A program made the translations under genes and the position numbers. A model generated the notes under the pieces. The model was given only the letters and a program-made list of their open reading frames with translations. It searched no databases and was not told where the DNA came from. From assembly GCA_020073365.1 (NCBI GenBank), contig JAIQFL010000061.1, forward strand, positions 1 through 41,825: a stretch of 41,825 nucleotides of DNA. The letters are read 5' to 3'. Of the stretch, positions 8,011 through 15,665 are shown in pieces; the first letter of the stretch is position 1, and each line of letters opens with the position of its first letter. Origin of the DNA: Terriglobia bacterium. GTDB lineage: Bacteria > Acidobacteriota > Terriglobia > Bryobacterales > Bryobacteraceae.

Positions 8011-8697
8011 CTAAAGGCTCAGCGTTTCGCGCAGGCGCGCGGACTGGCGGCGGGACATCTCCACGGTCCGGCCGCCGCGGAGCGTTACCACCAATCCGCC
8101 GCCCACTGCGATATCGACTCTCTCGATCCATTTCAGATTGACGATCTGCTTGCGACCGGCGCGGAAGAACATGGCGGGATCGAGCTGCTGTTCTAGCGCA
8201 TTCAAAGACCGGCGAATCAGCGGGCGCTGGTCTCCGAAGCAAACGCGTGTGTAGTTTCCCTCGGATTCCAGCATGAAGATTTCCGGCAGGCGGACGATCC
8301 AACAGCGGTCGCCGTCGCGGACGAAGACCTGCTCCAGACGCGCTTGCCCCCCGCATGGGCGTACTTTCGCCAGGGCGGCCGCCAGGCGCGAGGGGGCAAT
8401 CGGCTTCAGCAGATAGTCGAGCGCGTTCACCTCGAAGGCTTTGATGGCGTACTCGTCGTAGGCCGTAGTGAAGATCACCTGCGGTAAGTCGTCCAGGCGT
8501 TCCAGCAAGTCGAAGCCGCTCATGCCGGGCATCTGGATATCGAGGAACAGCAGATCCGGCGCGAGTTTGGGGATGAGCGCGAGAGCCTCCTCCGCATTGC
8601 GCGCCTCGCCCGAAATCTCGACCTCCGGATCATCCGCCAGGAGGCGGCGAAGCTCCAGGCGAGCGAGGCGCTCATCATCCACGATCAGGGCTCTCAT
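8011..8697 (-). CDS. LytTR-family response regulator
   Basis: 228 residues. Residues 1-115 are a receiver domain with acidic pocket D7-D8, phosphoacceptor D53 (FLDIQMPG) and the conserved Lys in LLKPIAPS. Residues about 125-228 are a LytTR DNA-binding domain (EIFMLESEGNYTRV, RSLNALEQQL, FFRAGRKQIVNL). It should bind direct repeats upstream of target genes once phosphorylated by the LytS-type kinase encoded just upstream. The ATG overlaps the kinase stop as ATGA (8694-8697), so expression of the pair is coupled. Targets are not identifiable from the window. Confidence 0.93.
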   Translation of the reverse strand: MRALIVDDERLARLELRRLLADDPEVEISGEARNAEEALALIPKLAPDLLFLDIQMPGMSGFDLLERLDDLPQVIFTTAYDEYAIKAFEVNALDYLLKPIAPSRLAAALAKVRPCGGQARLEQVFVRDGDRCWIVRLPEIFMLESEGNYTRVCFGDQRPLIRRSLNALEQQLDPAMFFRAGRKQIVNLKWIERVDIAVGGGLVVTLRGGRTVEMSRRQSARLRETLSL

Positions 8698-9719
8698 ATG
8701 GGTTTCGGGATGAGGACGGTAGCGGCCACGCGGCCGCCATCGCGAGCGTTCAGTTGAAGGCTGGCGCGGTCGCCGTACAGGATGCGCAGCCGTTCGCGGA
8801 GGTTGCCGAGTCCCAACTGGGTGGGGCCGGGCTGCGATTCGCCGAGCAGGCCGGTGTTCACGACTTCCACTACCAGGGCCGCCGGTTCGATGGCGGCGCT
8901 GATGAGCAACTCTCCTCCCTGCGGCAGAGTAGCGATACCGTGTTTCAGAGCATTTTCGACAAGGGTCTGGAGAAGCATGGGCGGGACGGCCAGCTTACCG
9001 GCTTCGGAATCGATGTTGAAGCGCACGCGCAGGCGGTCCTCGAAGCGCACGGACTCGAGCGCGAGGTAGTCGGACACAGCTTCCAGCTCGGACGCCAAGG
9101 GTACCGTGTGGCTGAGGTCGCGGTGGAGGGTATAGCGAAGAATATTGGCGAGGCGCGTGATCATGTCCTGTGCCAGGGTGGGATTCTCCACCACCAACGC
9201 GCGGATCGAATTCAGGCAGTTGAACAGGAAATGCGGATTGATTTGCGCTTCCAGCGCGCGCAGCTCAGCCTCTCGGAGCGCCAATTGAAGCCGCGTTTCC
9301 CTCTCCTGCTGGCGCCACCGGCCGGTAATCCGGGCGTACAAACCGATCCAGGCGCCGGTGGCGTAGGTGGTGCCCAGCCAGACGCCCAACACAGACCCCG
9401 GCTGAAAGAACTCGCTGTGCCTGTCCTCCGTGGCGAGGGCGATCGAGAAGATGAGAAGCGCCTGGATCATCCCGATGGCGACGGCGCCCAAAAACATTCT
9501 GATGAACACCCGCCAACCGGGTCCGCTCAACCAGTCCCTTCGACGAATCTCGCGTCGCAGCAGATCGGTCAGGCCGATGCTGTACAGGAAGTAAAAGAAG
9601 AAGCTGGCGGCCAGGGAAGGCGCCCAGCCCGAGTGCTCCGCCGAGATCCCCAGTCCGACAGCGGAGTAGGCGCCCCAGCCGAGAACCTGGCACGTCCAGT
9701 AAGCCTTTCGTTTGGTCAT
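8694..9719 (-). CDS. LytS/YehU-type sensor histidine kinase
   Basis: 341 residues from the ATG at 9719, chosen over a start at 9776 because it overlaps the upstream hydrolase stop as ATGA. About four hydrophobic segments occupy residues 10-130. The His_kinase domain carries NPHFLFNCLN (161-170, phosphoacceptor H163), and a HATPase domain follows with an N-box (LVENALKHGI) and a G-box region (GLGNLRERL). There is no separate sensor domain, so it probably senses a membrane or small-molecule cue. It is the middle gene of a three-gene operon with a secreted hydrolase and the LytTR regulator. Confidence 0.92.
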   Translation of the reverse strand: MTKRKAYWTCQVLGWGAYSAVGLGISAEHSGWAPSLAASFFFYFLYSIGLTDLLRREIRRRDWLSGPGWRVFIRMFLGAVAIGMIQALLIFSIALATEDRHSEFFQPGSVLGVWLGTTYATGAWIGLYARITGRWRQQERETRLQLALREAELRALEAQINPHFLFNCLNSIRALVVENPTLAQDMITRLANILRYTLHRDLSHTVPLASELEAVSDYLALESVRFEDRLRVRFNIDSEAGKLAVPPMLLQTLVENALKHGIATLPQGGELLISAAIEPAALVVEVVNTGLLGESQPGPTQLGLGNLRERLRILYGDRASLQLNARDGGRVAATVLIPKPI

Positions 9720-10585
9720 CGGGCGGGCACCGGCTGGGCCAGCCCGAGGAAACGGTCCAGGTGTCCGAACATCCACTCCGGATCATCCCACATGATGAAG
9801 TGCCGCGCGGTGTCGGTGATTTGGATTTCGACGCCGTCCAGTTGGGCGTACTGACGATGGAGGTTCGCCTCTGTGTTCTTGCGGTTGGTGTACTGCTTGT
9901 ATCCGATCCAGGAGCCGAGAACCAGCGTGGGGCTTTTGATCCTGGCGAGGTCGTTGCGCAGGTCGGCGGAGAACAGCTCGCACATGGCGTCGGCGACGGC
10001 CGTGCGGTCGCTCGCCAGACCCCAGGCGATCAGGCGGTCGAGATCGGAGTCCCTGGTCACCATGATCCTGGTGGCGACGCCGGACTTCGTGAAGCGGTCG
10101 TACGCGTCCTGATCCTGGCCGCCATAGTATTGGCGCATTCCGGCGACCATTTCGTTGACCTGCGCTGGGGTGGCATCGGGGGAAGCGATGCCGGCGAAGA
10201 ACGGATACGCATCCACGATGACCAGCTTGCCGGGGAGGTCCGGATACTTGGCGGCCAGCGCGAGCGCCTCATAGCCGCCCAGGCTGTGACCGATGATGAC
10301 GGGCTTGGCGAGATGGTTTTTCCGAATGTAGTCCGCGAGGCCGTCGCGAACGCGGTCGAGCATGGGGGCGGGCACGCGCGGCACGCCGGCGAAACCGGCG
10401 ACGGTGAGGACGTGGCATTCAAAGCGATCCTGGTAGCGGGCGACGGTTGTATCCCAGGTTTCACCCGAAGAGGAGAGGCCGGGAATAAGAATCAGGGGTT
10501 GTCCGTGGCCGGTGACCTTTACCTGAAAGGGGGCCTGAGCCAGCAACCCGGAAGCGAGTGCAACAGAGAGCAAGAGAAGTTTCAT
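9716..10585 (-). CDS. Secreted alpha/beta hydrolase
   Basis: 289 residues with a cleavable signal (MKLLLLSVALASGLLAQA). The alpha/beta fold shows an oxyanion region LIPGLSSSGETW, the nucleophile elbow GHSLGG (99-104, Ser101) and a late His in ARHFIMWDDPEW. The family hydrolyses esters, lactones or amides, but the substrate is unknown. It is the first gene of the hydrolase-kinase-regulator operon, overlapping the kinase start by 4 bases. Coupling a periplasmic hydrolase to a LytS/LytTR pair suggests the hydrolase modifies or removes the signal, which is inference. Confidence 0.9.
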   Translation of the reverse strand: MKLLLLSVALASGLLAQAPFQVKVTGHGQPLILIPGLSSSGETWDTTVARYQDRFECHVLTVAGFAGVPRVPAPMLDRVRDGLADYIRKNHLAKPVIIGHSLGGYEALALAAKYPDLPGKLVIVDAYPFFAGIASPDATPAQVNEMVAGMRQYYGGQDQDAYDRFTKSGVATRIMVTRDSDLDRLIAWGLASDRTAVADAMCELFSADLRNDLARIKSPTLVLGSWIGYKQYTNRKNTEANLHRQYAQLDGVEIQITDTARHFIMWDDPEWMFGHLDRFLGLAQPVPAR

Positions 10586-10659
10586 GAAGCGATTCTGAGG
10601 CAGGCAGGGGGGCAGAGGGCGAAGATTGTGATGGGCGGTTCCAGCGAGCGATGAAAGGT

Positions 10660-10702
10660 GGCAGGGCCAACGGCCGGGCTGTGACCCGGCCGGTGGCCTG
10701 CC
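10660..10702. repeat. 43-base near-perfect palindrome (terminator or REP-like)
   Basis: The inner stem CGGCCGGG/CCCGGCCG (10671-10678 with 10685-10692) around CTGTGA is perfect. An outer stem GGCAGGGCCA with TGGCCTGCC extends it with one bulge. It sits a few bases downstream of the stop of the minus-strand gene ending at 10708 and upstream of the hydrolase start at 10585. It could terminate that transcript, but no U-tract follows, so a dispersed palindromic repeat is equally likely. Confidence 0.6.
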
Positions 10703-10707
10703 CGCCC

Positions 10708-11025
10708 TCAGGCTTTGGCGTGAGCTTTGACGGCACGCTCGAAGCCGGGGCCGGCGGCGGCGAGATCGGCCGGGGTCATGGCCGGGCGCACGGTGAGGCG
10801 CGCGTTGAAGGCCAGAAACCAGGGTTCGGCCACGGCGGGTAGTTGCGACGATTCCCGCATATCGAAGAAGATGTAGCCGGTCCGCTCGCCGTTATCCTCG
10901 GTGAAGTAGACGGCTTCCGGTTTCAGGTCGTCCAGGATCTTCTGAATGGTGGCTCCCAGTGTGCCATTCACGACGGCGGCGTTGGCGGTTTCGTTGGGGA
11001 GCGAAACCTTGAGCGTCATGCGCAT
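10708..11025 (-). CDS. Small hypothetical protein, probable alpha-beta barrel
   Basis: 105 residues, no signal peptide. The order strand (MTLKVSLP), helix (TLGATIQKILDDLKPE), strand (AVYFTEDNGERTGYIFFDM), helix (AEPWFLAFNARLTVRPAM) resembles dimeric ferredoxin-like alpha-beta barrel proteins. I believe homologues are common in Acidobacteria with no known function. It stands alone, with a strong palindrome just after its stop and a toxin-antitoxin cassette diverging upstream. Confidence 0.75.
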   Translation of the reverse strand: MRMTLKVSLPNETANAAVVNGTLGATIQKILDDLKPEAVYFTEDNGERTGYIFFDMRESSQLPAVAEPWFLAFNARLTVRPAMTPADLAAAGPGFERAVKAHAKA

Positions 11026-11066
11026 ATGAGTTTGGGCCCCTCCAGGGGCATGGGAGAGTATACCTT

Positions 11067-11150
11067 ACTGCTGGGAGAGTGGGGCGCGACGTTGGCTTGC
11101 CCGGTCGACGCGGGATGCCCGGCGCGCGGGGACGTAAGCGGTACAAGTGT
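11067..11150 (-). pseudogene. 3' scrap of an ADOP permease gene
   Basis: Read on the minus strand this encodes TAYVPARRASRVD followed by unrelated residues and a stop. That peptide is the conserved C-terminal motif of the ADOP/MacB permease, which also occurs in the intact gene at 11661-14153. Positions 11105-11139 match 11689-11723 at 33 of 35 bases. The homology ends abruptly on both sides. It lies immediately upstream of the Phd/YoeB cassette, so the cassette is flanked by two copies of this sequence. Confidence 0.6.
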
Positions 11151-11152
11151 AG

Positions 11153-11365
11153 ATGATGACCGAAGCCGAGATCCAGTACGTCTCGAATGAGAACGGCGAG
11201 CCGACTGCCGTGATTGTACCAATCTCTTTGTGGCGTGAAATCGAGTCGGAACGGGAAACGGCATACCTTCTGGGGTCGGACACGATGAAGCGCCGCCTCC
11301 TTGAAGCCAGGGGGCGTCAACAAGGTCTCTCGCTCGAGGAAGCCGTTGAGAAACTTGGAATTTGA
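11153..11365 (+). CDS. Phd/YefM-family antitoxin
   Basis: 70 residues. The N-terminal part (EIQYVSNENGEPTAVIVPISLWREIESERETAYLL) matches the Phd/YefM fold: strand, a NGEPxAVIVP turn, then a helix that leads to the toxin-binding tail (LEARGRQQGLSLEEAVEKL). It would autorepress the operon and mask the toxin. Starts ATGATG at 11153/11156. Its end overlaps the natural start region of the YoeB-like gene by about 20 bases. It appears intact although its toxin is broken. Confidence 0.85.
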   Translation: MMTEAEIQYVSNENGEPTAVIVPISLWREIESERETAYLLGSDTMKRRLLEARGRQQGLSLEEAVEKLGI

Positions 11366-11603
11366 CGCCGCCGCTTTTGAGGACCTCGCGTGGTGAGTGG
11401 AACACGATCGGGCGCAGGCTCTTCGCATCATGCGACTGATCCGCGATATTCAGCAGAGTCCATTCACAGGCACGGGAAAGCCAGAGCCCTTGAAGCACGA
11501 GCTCAAAGGTTGCTGGTCCAGGCGGATTGATCGGGAACACCGCCTCATTTACGAGGTACTGCAAGACAAGATTCGAATCCTCGCATGCCGGTATCACTAC
11601 TGA
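11346..11603 (+). pseudogene. YoeB/Txe-type toxin with an in-frame TGA
   Basis: From a TTG at 11346 the frame reads LRNLEFDAAAFEDLAW, then TGA (11394-11396), then [15 protein letters not shown] and onward to the canonical end ILACRYHY. YoeB-family proteins have Trp-Trp at this place, so TGG to TGA explains the break. The C-terminal catalytic residues of the RelE/YoeB fold remain (Glu and Arg in [15 protein letters not shown], terminal His-Tyr). A 68-residue restart from GTG at 11397 would lack the first strand and helix and is probably inactive. The antitoxin upstream remains intact. TGA serves as true stop elsewhere, so Trp recoding is excluded. Confidence 0.85.
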
Positions 11604-11660
11604 TTGGGTTTACCCGATCAGAAGTCAGATTGTCCTTCGATCTTTCCTGGACTGGTTGGT

Positions 11661-14153
11661 CTACTCGTAGCGCAGCGCTTCCATGGGGTCGACGCGAGAT
11701 GCCCGGCGTGCGGGGACGTAAGCAGCCAGAAGGCCCACGACAACCATGGCCACTACGCCGAAGACAATTGTGAGGGCGTCTTTAGAAGGCAAGTCCTGCA
11801 CCAATCCGGCGGCGAACGACTTTGCCCAAAGCGCGATGGGGGCGCCCAAGACCAGTCCGGCAGCCACCGTGAGAAGCGCGTCCCTCAGGACCATGGTGGT
11901 CACACTGCCGCGCGTCGCGCCCAGCGCCATGCGGATGCCGATTTCCTTGGTACGCCGCGCCACCGTGTAGGCCAGCAGCCCATAGAGCCCGATGGCTGCC
12001 AGAAGGGATCCCAGCGCGCCAAACAGCCCCGAGAGCCACGCGATGAGCCGCTCCGGAACGATAGAGGCATCGATCTGATCGGACAACGTCGTGACACGTG
12101 CCACCGGTATGGTCTTAAGCAGATCGCGCACGGTGCGACGGACATCGCCTGCCACCGCGGGCGGGTCAATATTGGTCCGCAGCACGAAGGTTTGAGAGAT
12201 TACTCTCCCGTCCAGGATTGCCGGGAAGTAGATGGTGCGCCGGTTGGCTTCGCGAATCTCATAGTAATTCGCGTCGCCTACTACTCCAACGATTTCGTAA
12301 AGCTTGGCCGCGCCAAAGCCCTTCCAGTCGCGGTCGAGGGTGAAGTGCTTTCCAATGGAGGGGCCGTTTCCGAAATAGTACCGGGCCATGGCCTGGTTGA
12401 CGATCGCGACGCGCGGACCGCCCTGGTCCTCAAAGTTGAAGTCGCGCCCAGCCAGCAATGGAGTTCCCAGGGTCTCGAAGTACTTCGGCGCGACCCAATT
12501 GATGGAAACGTAGCGGCGTTCCTCAGGCTTTTCCTGGTGGCCTTCCACAGTTGCGAAACTGGAAGCTCCGGCGCCCGAGATGGGAGTACTCCCGCTGAGC
12601 GTGGCTGAGCGCACGCCCGGAATCGCTTCCAGCCGTCTCAACAGTTCCTGGTACGCGCGGAACAATCGCTCGCTCTCATAGCCGCTGCGCGACGGATCGA
12701 GGGTCACCAGCAAGACGTGATCGCGGTGGAAGCCCAGATCGAGGTGCTGGAGATTTGACAGGTGGCGGACGAACAGGCCGGCCGCGCTCAGCAGCACCAC
12801 AGACAAGGCCACCTGCGCCGCCACCAGGGATCTTCCGAAGATTGGCAAGCTAAAGCATGCCCCACCACGGAGAGGAGCGGGGGTGAACGCATTCCAGGCG
12901 GGGGCCAGTCCGAAGAGCAATCCGGTCAACAGCGCGACGCCGCCGGTGAAGAGCAGGACGTGCATGTCGGGGAGGATCGGAATCTCAATGTGGGGCGGCG
13001 TCCCCATGAATCTTCCGGATGTCATGATCCGCACGAGCGCGCCGGCGCCGAAATACGCCAGGAAGATTCCAAGCAGGCCGCCCGCCACAGAGAGCAGCAG
13101 AGATTCGGTCAGGACCTGGCGCATCAGGCGAAACCGGCCGGCGCCCAGGGAGACGCGCAAGGCCATCTCGCGCCGGCGGGCGGCGCCCCGCGCCAGCAGC
13201 ATACTGGCCACGTTGGTACAAGCGATCAGCAAGAGCAGGGCCACCACGGCCATGAGCGCGAGCAGTGGTTTCGCGAACTGATTGTGCAGGGCCGTGGACA
13301 GACCGGAACCCGCGGGCTCCAGCCGAAACTTGAGCCGGCGCTCCAATGAGCGTCTGCTCGCGTTGTCACTTTCCTTGACCCTCTCCTCCACCGTCCACTG
13401 GAACAGCACAGCCATTTCCGCGCGTGCCTGCTCGATGGATACGCCGGGCCCCAGGCGTGCGATCAGCCTCAGGGCTCCGCGACTGAGACGGCTGCGCGGA
13501 TTGATCATCCACTCCACAGCCAGGGGCACCCAGATTTCCGGCTGGGCTCCCAGTTGCAACCCGAAGAAATCGCGCGGGGTCACCCCGACAACCGTCACCG
13601 GCACATCTTCCACCACGATGCGCTTGCCCAGAATGGCCGGATCCTGATTGAGTTTGTTCTTCCAGTAGGACCAACTCACGACGGCCACCGCGGAATCGGT
13701 GTCCCCCATGCGGTCGTCGCCGGGACCAATCAGGCGGCCGATGGCGGGCTTCACTCCAAGCATCTGGAAGAAGTTCCCGACCACACATTCTCCATCCACG
13801 GTCTCCGGTTCGAGGCCCCCGCCCAGCACATGGAAACGGGCTTGGGCGTCGCCCGTGATTCCCGAGAAGACGTGATTGTGATCCCGAAAGTGCTCGTAGC
13901 TCTGCCAGGAGAAAGTGTTCAGGAAGGGATCGCCGGGGAATTGGTTCAGGAATTCCACCAATTGGTCCGGCTCCCTGACTGGGAGCATGCGCAACATCAG
14001 GGTATTGATGAGGCTGAAGATCGCGGTATTTGCGCCGATCCCCAAGGCCAGCGAGAGGACGGCCACGGAGGTGAACGCGGGGCTGCGCCGCATCGTGCGC
14101 AGCGCATAGCGGGCGTCCTGCAGAAGTGTTTCCAGCGAATTCCATCCCCACAT
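11661..14153 (-). CDS. ADOP-type MacB/FtsX ABC transporter permease
   Basis: 830 residues, full length for the duplicated-permease (ADOP) family abundant in Acidobacteria. Order: short N-terminal helix (LLQDARYALRTMRRSPAFT), membrane segment plus MacB-type periplasmic domain, three-helix FtsX domain (about 285-410), second MacB-type domain, second FtsX domain ending VPARRASRVDPMEALRYE. There is no ATPase in the gene or beside it, so it must use an unlinked ATPase or act as a mechanotransmission platform; transported substrate unknown. A GGAGGT ribosome site is at 14164-14169. Its 3' end carries the 35-bp sequence duplicated at 11105. Confidence 0.93.
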   Translation of the reverse strand: MWGWNSLETLLQDARYALRTMRRSPAFTSVAVLSLALGIGANTAIFSLINTLMLRMLPVREPDQLVEFLNQFPGDPFLNTFSWQSYEHFRDHNHVFSGITGDAQARFHVLGGGLEPETVDGECVVGNFFQMLGVKPAIGRLIGPGDDRMGDTDSAVAVVSWSYWKNKLNQDPAILGKRIVVEDVPVTVVGVTPRDFFGLQLGAQPEIWVPLAVEWMINPRSRLSRGALRLIARLGPGVSIEQARAEMAVLFQWTVEERVKESDNASRRSLERRLKFRLEPAGSGLSTALHNQFAKPLLALMAVVALLLLIACTNVASMLLARGAARRREMALRVSLGAGRFRLMRQVLTESLLLSVAGGLLGIFLAYFGAGALVRIMTSGRFMGTPPHIEIPILPDMHVLLFTGGVALLTGLLFGLAPAWNAFTPAPLRGGACFSLPIFGRSLVAAQVALSVVLLSAAGLFVRHLSNLQHLDLGFHRDHVLLVTLDPSRSGYESERLFRAYQELLRRLEAIPGVRSATLSGSTPISGAGASSFATVEGHQEKPEERRYVSINWVAPKYFETLGTPLLAGRDFNFEDQGGPRVAIVNQAMARYYFGNGPSIGKHFTLDRDWKGFGAAKLYEIVGVVGDANYYEIREANRRTIYFPAILDGRVISQTFVLRTNIDPPAVAGDVRRTVRDLLKTIPVARVTTLSDQIDASIVPERLIAWLSGLFGALGSLLAAIGLYGLLAYTVARRTKEIGIRMALGATRGSVTTMVLRDALLTVAAGLVLGAPIALWAKSFAAGLVQDLPSKDALTIVFGVVAMVVVGLLAAYVPARRASRVDPMEALRYE

Positions 14154-14196
14154 TTCGCGTGTGACCTCCTGGATGAAGGTTAGTTTACGGGCGGAC

Positions 14197-15540
14197 TCAC
14201 TGCTTGATCACCGTGCCATCCAGCCGCCGGATCTCCCCCCATCCGCCGTTCAAATTGTTCCTTCCCGGCGTAAACGGCGACTTGGCCGCGGCCTTCTCAT
14301 CCACTTCGATGCCCCAGCCCGGCTTCTCGCTTACCCACAAGTATCCGTCCTTCATCTCCGGGCAGTCCGAGAAGATTTCCCGCGTCCGCTGATTGAACGC
14401 CGAATACTCCTGGATCCCGAAGTTGTAGCTCACCAGGTCCAGCGTGACGTTGGCCATGTGGCCCACCGGAGACACGTCGCCTGGACCATGCCACGCCGTC
14501 TTGACGCCGAAGTTCTCCGCCAGAATCGCCAGCTTGCGCGCCGGCGTAAATCCGCCCGCCTGCGAAACATGCACCCGGATGTAGTCGATCAAACGCTCGC
14601 TGATCAGCGGCTGCCATTCGTGCGGGCTGTTGAAGAGCTCTCCCATGGCGAGCGGCGTGGCGCAGTTCTGGCGGATCTGCCGGAAGTAGGCGATGTCCTC
14701 GGGTGAGAGCGGGTCCTCCATGAAGAACAGCTTGAACTTTTCGGCGTCCTTGGCGAACTGCACGGCCTGGTTCGGCGAGACGCGCTCGTGCACGTCGTGA
14801 AGCAGTTCCACCTCTTCGCCCAACTCCTGCCGGCAGACTTCGAAGAGCTTCAAGGCACGCCGGATGTAGACTGCCGGCTCGAATACCGGCTTATCGTGGA
14901 GCGCCTTGATTTTGTTGTCGGCGCCGCGCGCGGAGCCATAGCCCGCCATGCCGGGCACGCCTACCTGCACGCGGATGTTGCGGAATCCCTGCGACATGAA
15001 ACGCCGGGCGTTCTCCACGGTGGCCTTGTAGTCCGCCCCGTCCGCATGCGTGTAGGTGTCCACCGCCTCGCGGCACTTGCCGCCCGCGAGCTGGTACACC
15101 GGCATGCCCGCCTGCCGGCCCTTGATATCCCACAGCGCCTGGTCGATGCCGCTCAGTGCGTTGTTGAGCACGGGCCCGTTCTTCCAGTACGAACTGTCGT
15201 AACAGGATTGCCAGATGTCCTCGATCCGGTCCGTGGTCTTGCCCATCAGAAACGGCTTCAGGTACCGTTCCACCGCGGGCTTCACCAGGTCGGCGCGCTG
15301 TGTAAACGTGGCGCAGCCGTAGCCGTACAGCCCATCCTGGTCGGTCGTGATTTTGACCACCGTGAGCCGCACCCCGGCCGGTGCGCATTCAATCACGCTG
15401 ATGTCTTTGATTTTCGGGATAGACATCCCGCGAGTGGCTTTGGCTGCCTGCTCCTGCGCCTTCTGTTCACGCGGGCTGGCGAGGCTCAGCAGCCCGGCAG
15501 TCCCGATAGCCCGCAATAGATTGCGACGTTTCATAGACAT
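14197..15540 (-). CDS. Tat-exported ManD/RspA-like enolase-superfamily dehydratase
   Basis: 447 residues. The N-terminus has a twin-arginine-like signal (MKRRNLLRAIGTAGLLSLAS). The rest is a mandelate racemase/muconate lactonizing-type enzyme of the D-mannonate dehydratase (ManD/RspA) subgroup: VLNNALSGIDQALWDIKGRQAGMPVYQLAGGKCR, metal ligands D249, E275 and E301 spaced 26 and 26 as in ManD, plus the D-x-H-E motif (H251) and HGPGD near 373. Such enzymes dehydrate acid sugars, but many subgroup members are slow or promiscuous, so the substrate is uncertain. Most characterised members are cytoplasmic; a Tat signal points to periplasmic action. The gene follows DUF2127 on the same strand after a 125-base gap containing a complex hairpin. 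Confidence 0.88.
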   Translation of the reverse strand: MSMKRRNLLRAIGTAGLLSLASPREQKAQEQAAKATRGMSIPKIKDISVIECAPAGVRLTVVKITTDQDGLYGYGCATFTQRADLVKPAVERYLKPFLMGKTTDRIEDIWQSCYDSSYWKNGPVLNNALSGIDQALWDIKGRQAGMPVYQLAGGKCREAVDTYTHADGADYKATVENARRFMSQGFRNIRVQVGVPGMAGYGSARGADNKIKALHDKPVFEPAVYIRRALKLFEVCRQELGEEVELLHDVHERVSPNQAVQFAKDAEKFKLFFMEDPLSPEDIAYFRQIRQNCATPLAMGELFNSPHEWQPLISERLIDYIRVHVSQAGGFTPARKLAILAENFGVKTAWHGPGDVSPVGHMANVTLDLVSYNFGIQEYSAFNQRTREIFSDCPEMKDGYLWVSEKPGWGIEVDEKAAAKSPFTPGRNNLNGGWGEIRRLDGTVIKQ

Positions 15541-15558
15541 ATTATTCTCTCAAGTTCC

Positions 15559-15663
15559 GGTGACTGACGAGACTGTCCCAAGGCGCCGTTCTTGCGCCGC
15601 GTGGACAGCCCCGTCAGTCACCATGTCACGGCCCAAGGCGCCGCCTTTTGCGCCGCGTGGACC
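15559..15663. repeat. Nested palindromic element with duplicated core
   Basis: 15559-15622 folds as three collinear stems: GGTGACTGAC with GTCAGTCACC (10 bp, perfect), CTGTCC with GGACAG (6 bp), and GGCGC with GCGCC around a 7-base loop. The core CCCAAGGCGCCG...GCGCCGCGTGGAC is repeated as 15577-15606 and 15632-15662 with a slightly longer loop in the second copy. It fills the gap between the DUF2127 gene and the ManD-like gene. It resembles a mobile palindromic (REP/MITE-like) unit. Confidence 0.65.
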
Positions 15664-15665
15664 AG

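Noticed and set aside
4838..11396. TGA recoded as an amino acid, because two genes contain an in-frame TGA
   Set aside because: Many intact neighbours end at TGA with overlapping starts (9716, 8694, 17943, 17497, 22774), so TGA is a normal stop here; the replaced residue also differs (Gly-like at 4838, Trp at 11394).
11397..11603. Functional short YoeB from GTG 11397
   Set aside because: It would lack the first strand and helix of the fold; treated as part of the broken gene.
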